64,000 nt of DNA, taken from the NCBI GenBank assembly GCA_963678705.1, contig OY783205.1, positions 9,300,001 to 9,364,000 on the forward strand, in the 5' to 3' direction. Below, one piece after another: positions 59,785 through 64,000 of this stretch. The stretch comes from Panorpa germanica. Its lineage: Eukaryota > Arthropoda > Insecta > Mecoptera > Panorpidae. The translations under genes were made by a program, and so were the position numbers. The notes below the pieces were generated by a model. The model worked only from the letters and a program-made list of their open reading frames with translations, was not told where the DNA came from and made no database searches. How positions within the stretch are numbered: the first letter of the stretch is position 1; each line of letters begins with the position of its first letter.

Positions 59785-62551
59785 AATGCTCAGGACAAAG
59801 CGGTAAATCTTTATGGAGATTATGTAAACTTTGAGGATAAGTTAAATCTACTTCTAAAATGTAACCAGTATTGCTAGTTTCTGACAAATTGCATATAATA
59901 TTACTTATTTCCAATATTTCCTGGTTGTTTACCCATTTAAAATTTCCATAAGGTAGGAATTGAGACATTGCATGACCGTATAAGTTATTAACATCCAAAT
60001 ACATTAAATATTTAGAAGGTAATTCAGGTTTATACTTTTCATTCATGTATTTGTTATTGGCCTCTGCATATCTGTTTGAACATTGACTTATACCACCTCT
60101 GATACCCTTCTCTATAAATAGCCACATATTTATATCAGTAAACAATTCAAGTTTAATTTTTGTAATTTTTAACATAGAATCCCATGCTAACCCTGGGGCA
60201 GAAACATAATGCACTGGATCTAATTTATACGTCTCTAAACAATTATCTCGAAAATTTTCAAATATGTCGCAAAGTAATAACACATCGGTTTTTAAGTACA
60301 AATCGGAATATTCACCAAGTGTTTTAATATGAAATGTATTCCATATGTCTTGTGCATGTTTGTAATCTACATCAGATAAGTTACTATCATTTAATAAATT
60401 AAAAAAATTATCCTGAGGTGGTAAAGCTGTCTCATTTAACTTTTCCCAGGAATTTATATAATCATAAGGAAATACACCTTTTTTACTTAACAAACTAAAT
60501 TTTTCGTTGCTTAACATGTTAAATTCTGATTTTAAAATTTTAAGTTTATTATTTGGTAAATATGATGCCAAATTATTTAAAGAACTAGCCATAAATCGAT
60601 ATGAATCAATAAATCGTAATGAAATATTAGTTCCATACACATATTTCGTAAATGAAATATATTTTTCTTTATTAATTGGTAGCACAGAGGTTCTTCCATT
60701 TATTCCGGTAGATAAATCAATTATTATAAAATGTGAATCATAAGATGATAAATTGTGAAAAATGATTGGAATCACATAACTTTCATTATAATTTAAATTA
60801 CATTCATTATGAGCTGGTCCTCTATAATTTCCTGTTAAATGACAATGATCTCGAACACGGTCTTGTTGCAACGGTTTTTCACATATATGACAATTTATTG
60901 CATTTAAATATTCCATCTTTTGTTGAGCCGTCAATGTTTTCATTGGTAATACATTTTTTATTATATCCTCAACATTATAAGCAATCTCTTTTAATTCATT
61001 TACAAACCACTGAACGCAATCTTCACCACGATAACTATTATAATAAGATTTAGAGTCATCATATGAATATTTTACATAATATCCAACGCTATGTGCAATA
61101 TGTGTTTGATATACCCCCTTGGTTTCAATATTTGTCACATTACTATCCAATATACTTTCAAAGTCTGCATAAATAACACATGCATTTCTAATTTTTCTCT
61201 TAAAGTTTTTAAACTCAAGTATATTAGAATTTTCAACTGGCATTATCGGTTTAACTGGTCTCAGTCCTAATCCAACACAGTCTTGTAAATGTTCCTTAAA
61301 CTTGCACTCATCTCTAAAGAAATGTAAACATCGATCACATATAAATTTCTTACAATTTGTTTTTGAAAGTTGATTACTAACAAGTCTTGATAAATTCTTT
61401 ATCCAACAAAAATGAAATTTTATTTTATTGTCACATTCCTCATTATTACTTTCAACAACATCTTCTTCATCCTCTTCTTCTTCTTCTTCTTCATCTTCTA
61501 CTTCATAATCACTTTGAATCATTAATAAATGTATATGTTTACTTTCATATATTTTACTTACATATACAGGAATAGTTACAAATGTTTTCTTGCTCTTTTT
61601 TAAAATATACACATTTATTGTTATATTATTTAGTTTTTCAAATTTTGAAACTTGTGATAACGTCATTGGAAATTTAATACCATTTAAATTAAGACAATTT
61701 ACATATCTCTTATAAGACGATACTTTTTCAGCATTATATTTTGCTGGATAAAGCGCTGATAATACTGCTCATACAAAACATTTATCATCTTCATTCTGAA
61801 CATTTATTACAGCCTTTTTTCGTTTTATTTCAACTGGTAAGTCAATGAATGATGAACCATAAAATGGAACAAATTGATTTATATTTACTATCATATTCAC
61901 TATTTTATATAGAGCCCATCCACTTTGATTTTCTTGAAAAGTTTCTAAATCTTTTAATACAATGTCAATAACATTTTCCTTATACCAATGTTTTAAGTCT
62001 GTTGATACAAAAATTTCATTATTTTTAGTATTAAAATATTTGTATTCAAATATATGTTCCTCTTCTTTAGCTGATGGTAAAACAAATTCACCACAAAATA
62101 TTACGTTAACTTTTAAAGCACTATATTTTTTTAAAGCATTTTTAATTCTAGATGCAAACATATAAAATGCATCGTTCAAAAATTGTAATGGATCAATGTG
62201 ACTTAAATTAATTAACACTCCTGTTCTAACACGTCCTTTAAATGATGAATTTATTTCCTGCCATTTAATCCGATCACTACGTTTTAAACTATTTATAGTT
62301 CCTCCTCCAACTTTTTGTTTATTTTCTAACAATGTTTGAAAATATTTTAAGACACTTATATTGCTTTCAATGCCTCGCTTATATCCAACTGAATAGGTAT
62401 TTTTATTATTTTTTAATAACTTATTTAACAACCTTATATTTATTTTATTATAATCAGACCACTTTTTCCACTGAATACTTAAATAATTTGAACTATTCAA
62501 ATGTTCAATAATTGTTCTCATATGCTTAATAATCTTACAACCGTTATCCAT
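59785..62551 (-). pseudogene. POLB: DNA polymerase B, N-terminal and exonuclease part, broken
   Basis: The N-terminal part of the Polinton polymerase. From the start (62551) come a region typical of Polinton POLB N-termini, an acidic run of Glu/Asp near 61450-61510, a C2H2-like finger (CDRCLHFF, then two further ligands), the 3'-5' exonuclease motif with YADFES near 61.16 kb, a Cys/His cluster starting CHICEKPL near 60.89 kb that resembles the endonuclease-VII-like insert in such polymerases, the second exonuclease motif HNLSSYDSHF, the third YSDLYLKTDVLLL, and polymerase motif A YLDVNNLYGHAM near 59.98 kb. About one break besides the Copia insertion. The total POLB length (~1,240 codons) is normal for the family. 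Confidence 0.9.
61445..61512 (-). repeat. Glu/Asp codon repeat within POLB
   Basis: A ctt/cat-rich trinucleotide run encoding an acidic stretch (EVEDEEEEEEEDEEDVVE) in the N-terminal part of POLB. It is likely a length-variable linker between the N-terminal region and the C2H2-like finger. Confidence 0.85.
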
Positions 62552-62659
62552 TTTAAATTATATATTTCAGTTTCAAAATCAAAATATAAATCACAATTGT
62601 TTTTAAAAGTTCATTTATTTATAGAATTTTACATAAAAAAATATGCATTAATCACTATG

Positions 62660-63016
62660 TTATACTTTTACAATTTCGTCATCAGAGTCTAACACTTCTA
62701 CAATTTCATCGTCAGAGTCTAATATTTCAATAACTTCATTATCATCGTCTAATAATTCTATGATTTCCACATCAGAATCTTCTTCCTGTATTTCAATTTC
62801 TTCGTGACCTATTATTATTTCATCAGCATAACTCTTAATAATTTTCTCGTATGTCTTCTTTTCTTCATCCGTCATATCCTCTGAATCACAGTCATCTATA
62901 TCAAAATCGTCAGTTATATCCTGCACATAATATCTATCTTCACTGTCAATGCCGACGCGTATATCCCCCGAATCCAATAACCATGTTACGCCTGGAATAT
63001 TCTTAAATCCGTTCAT
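62660..63016 (-). CDS. Small acidic Polinton protein with SUMO-interaction-like repeats
   Basis: A 118-residue open frame. Residues 1-30 are a mixed globular-looking segment (MNGFKNIPGVTWLLDSGDIR); the rest is very acidic. The C-terminus repeats a ten-residue block: IIELLDDDNE, VIEILDSDDE and IVEVLDSDDE (residues ~85-114), ending IVKV. Each block is a short run of Val/Ile/Leu followed by Asp/Ser/Glu, the pattern of phospho-regulated SUMO-interacting motifs, and SDDE fits a CK2 site. The gene lies between the POLB start (108 bp away) and the right TIR. No family was recognised; the SUMO link is inference. It could instead be a simple acidic repeat with no such role. Confidence 0.55.
   Translation of the reverse strand: MNGFKNIPGVTWLLDSGDIRVGIDSEDRYYVQDITDDFDIDDCDSEDMTDEEKKTYEKIIKSYADEIIIGHEEIEIQEEDSDVEIIELLDDDNEVIEILDSDDEIVEVLDSDDEIVKV
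62669..62788 (-). repeat. 30 bp coding minisatellite
   Basis: Four degenerate copies of a 30 bp unit (tacaatttcatcgtcagagt followed by ten more bases), producing the ten-residue repeats of the acidic protein. The two outermost copies are the most alike. Confidence 0.85.
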
Positions 63017-63230
63017 ACTATTAAACTTTAGCTTGAACTAAGAAAACATTACTCTGTAATTACAGCTCAACATCATCTCTATTTAAATGACATTTATGCA
63101 TTAATTTACCATCTCTACCACTCCATATTAAATACCACCTCCAACAACAGAATCTCCTTACATATGCATACATACATAAAAATGCATAAGTGGGAATATA
63201 TATTAACGTCATCATCCACAGGCACATCGA

Positions 63231-63634
63231 GGATACGAACATAAACGATTGGCTTCCGGAAATTGACGAAGAATGCAATTATCACGGCCATATCTTCTAC
63301 ACCAATACCAACACATGCATAATTATTAATATCGCTCTTCTACACCAATACCAACACACACATAATACTTATTATCGCTATCTCACTCATATCCTAGGAT
63401 ATTAAAGAGACTGTACCTAGAGATAAAGTCTGTAATGATGTCATCATCTTCTAAACCAATAGCAATACATCCTATACATGGCATTAGATCATATGACCTA
63501 TATGCCCCCCACCCTTACCACCAACATTGTCTAGCCACGCCCCCTTCTTCATACCGTGACCTATATGCATCCCCACCCCAATAATTTCCAACTCAACTTC
63601 AAATTTAAGCCAGAACCCGCTTTGTACCACTACT
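63231..63634 (-). repeat. Right terminal inverted repeat of the Polinton
   Basis: About 404 bp, the inverted partner of 42403-42800. It contains a local duplication absent from the left copy: the 23 bp block beginning tcttctacaccaatacc occurs at 63293-63315 and again at 63336-63358. Confidence 0.92.
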
Positions 63635-63640
63635 AATTAC
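63635..63640 (+). repeat. Right Polinton target-site duplication
   Basis: AATTAC, second copy; array sequence continues in register from here. Confidence 0.97.
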
Positions 63641-64000
63641 CACCAGTAGCTATAACTTGCCTTTTAATATTGCCATCATTTATTTGCTTTTGAAAAGGAT
63701 CCATTCCAAATACATCCACGTTAAAGTCTGAAACTGCATGTTCTTGCGGAAATAATTGGTTTGAAATTGAATGACTTATCGTTGAAATTGCTTCAACTAC
63801 AGGCGGAGTATTACCACTCCAATCAACTTGTCTTTTAAATACTGCATCATATTTTGGAAAACGAACAATTAAAGGAGAAGAATCATCTTCTAAATTTGAT
63901 TGAGATATATTTAAAAGATGACACTTCCTTTTAGTAAGTTTATTTCTTCCTACAATTGGAACTAATGGAGGCATATCTGAAAAACTGTCGACATTCGTGT
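63635..64000 (-). repeat. Array unit 15, right fragment, running off the window
   Basis: It starts with the second AATTAC copy and continues the same unit in register: removing the Polinton and one hexamer restores the sequence seen in the other units. The orphan frame is open on the minus strand from 63974 down to the junction and matches the unit 3/4/12/13 variant family in part. The array continues beyond position 64000. Confidence 0.95.

Larger units (their letters stand above)
42403..63634. mobile_element. Polinton/Maverick element, broken, with nested Copia
   Basis: Total 21,232 bp, or ~16.6 kb without the nested Copia and its target duplication, a normal Polinton size. Family signs: 6 bp target duplication AATTAC on both sides; terminal inverted repeats of ~400 bp starting AGTAGTGG; and a gene set of protein-primed DNA polymerase B, retrovirus-like integrase with chromodomain, FtsK/HerA-type packaging ATPase, adenovirus-type cysteine protease and capsid proteins. 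The TIRs are visibly diverged and a few genes are broken (about three breaks in all besides the Copia insertion), so this is a moderately old fossil. It is younger than the BEL/Pao array that hosts it and older than the Copia inside it. Confidence 0.97.

Noticed and set aside
61387-61575. A plus-strand Leu/His-rich frame opposite POLB
   Set aside because: It is the complement of the acidic codon repeat of POLB.
63017-63278. Small open frames between the acidic gene and the right TIR
   Set aside because: They overlap the TIR, have no counterpart at the left end and show no protein-like composition.

Overview
The window is AT-rich eukaryotic repeat DNA, most likely from an insect genome. The evidence is a BEL/Pao retrotransposon-derived repeat, a Polinton/Maverick with insect-type gene content and 66-72 bp candidate introns, and a Copia element with a copia-type primer site. 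The species cannot be named from the sequence; a hemipteran such as an aphid is only a guess. No ordinary single-copy host gene, rRNA gene or convincing tRNA gene is visible.

Three layers are nested. (1) Positions 1-42402 and 63635-64000 are one head-to-tail array of a ~3,017 bp unit. Fourteen whole units lie left of the Polinton, and the array runs off both window ends. Read on the minus strand, each unit holds a BEL/Pao integrase region, the BEL-type C-terminal domain (DUF5641), an unrecognised Ser/Asn-rich reading frame of several hundred codons, and a short RNase H remnant. No LTRs, gag or reverse transcriptase were seen. Units are near-identical but mosaic: long blocks recur at offsets of 15,087, 24,150 and 27,163 bp, as expected from unequal exchange or block duplication. 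(2) A Polinton of 21,232 bp (42403-63634) sits in one unit, with a 6 bp target duplication (AATTAC) and ~400 bp imperfect terminal inverted repeats beginning AGTAGT. (3) A Copia element of 4,609 bp (55171-59779) sits inside the Polinton DNA polymerase gene. It has a 5 bp target duplication (AATAC) and LTRs identical except for one base in an A-run, so it is the youngest layer.

The Polinton order, left to right, is: a small gene with candidate spliced leader exons, two unrecognised plus-strand genes, a minus-strand Cys-rich small gene, then the minus-strand morphogenesis block (major capsid, penton-like minor capsid, adenovirus-type cysteine protease, phospholipase-A2-like/pX-like minor capsid protein). 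Then come the plus-strand packaging ATPase, a DUF8207-like protein, a small coiled-coil protein and an integrase with chromodomain, followed by minus-strand protein-primed DNA polymerase B (split by Copia) and a small acidic protein with SUMO-interaction-like repeats. The set covers replication (POLB), insertion (INT), genome packaging (ATPase) and particle assembly (two capsid proteins and a protease). The element is nevertheless a broken fossil: about two breaks in the capsid gene and about one in POLB besides the Copia insertion.

The most unusual points are the amplification of a deleted retrotransposon into a mosaic macrosatellite with a retained orphan reading frame, the clean three-level nesting, and, in the Polinton, the SIM-like acidic repeats, a 42 bp minisatellite between ATPase and DUF8207-like genes, and a well-spaced TATA/initiator pair.
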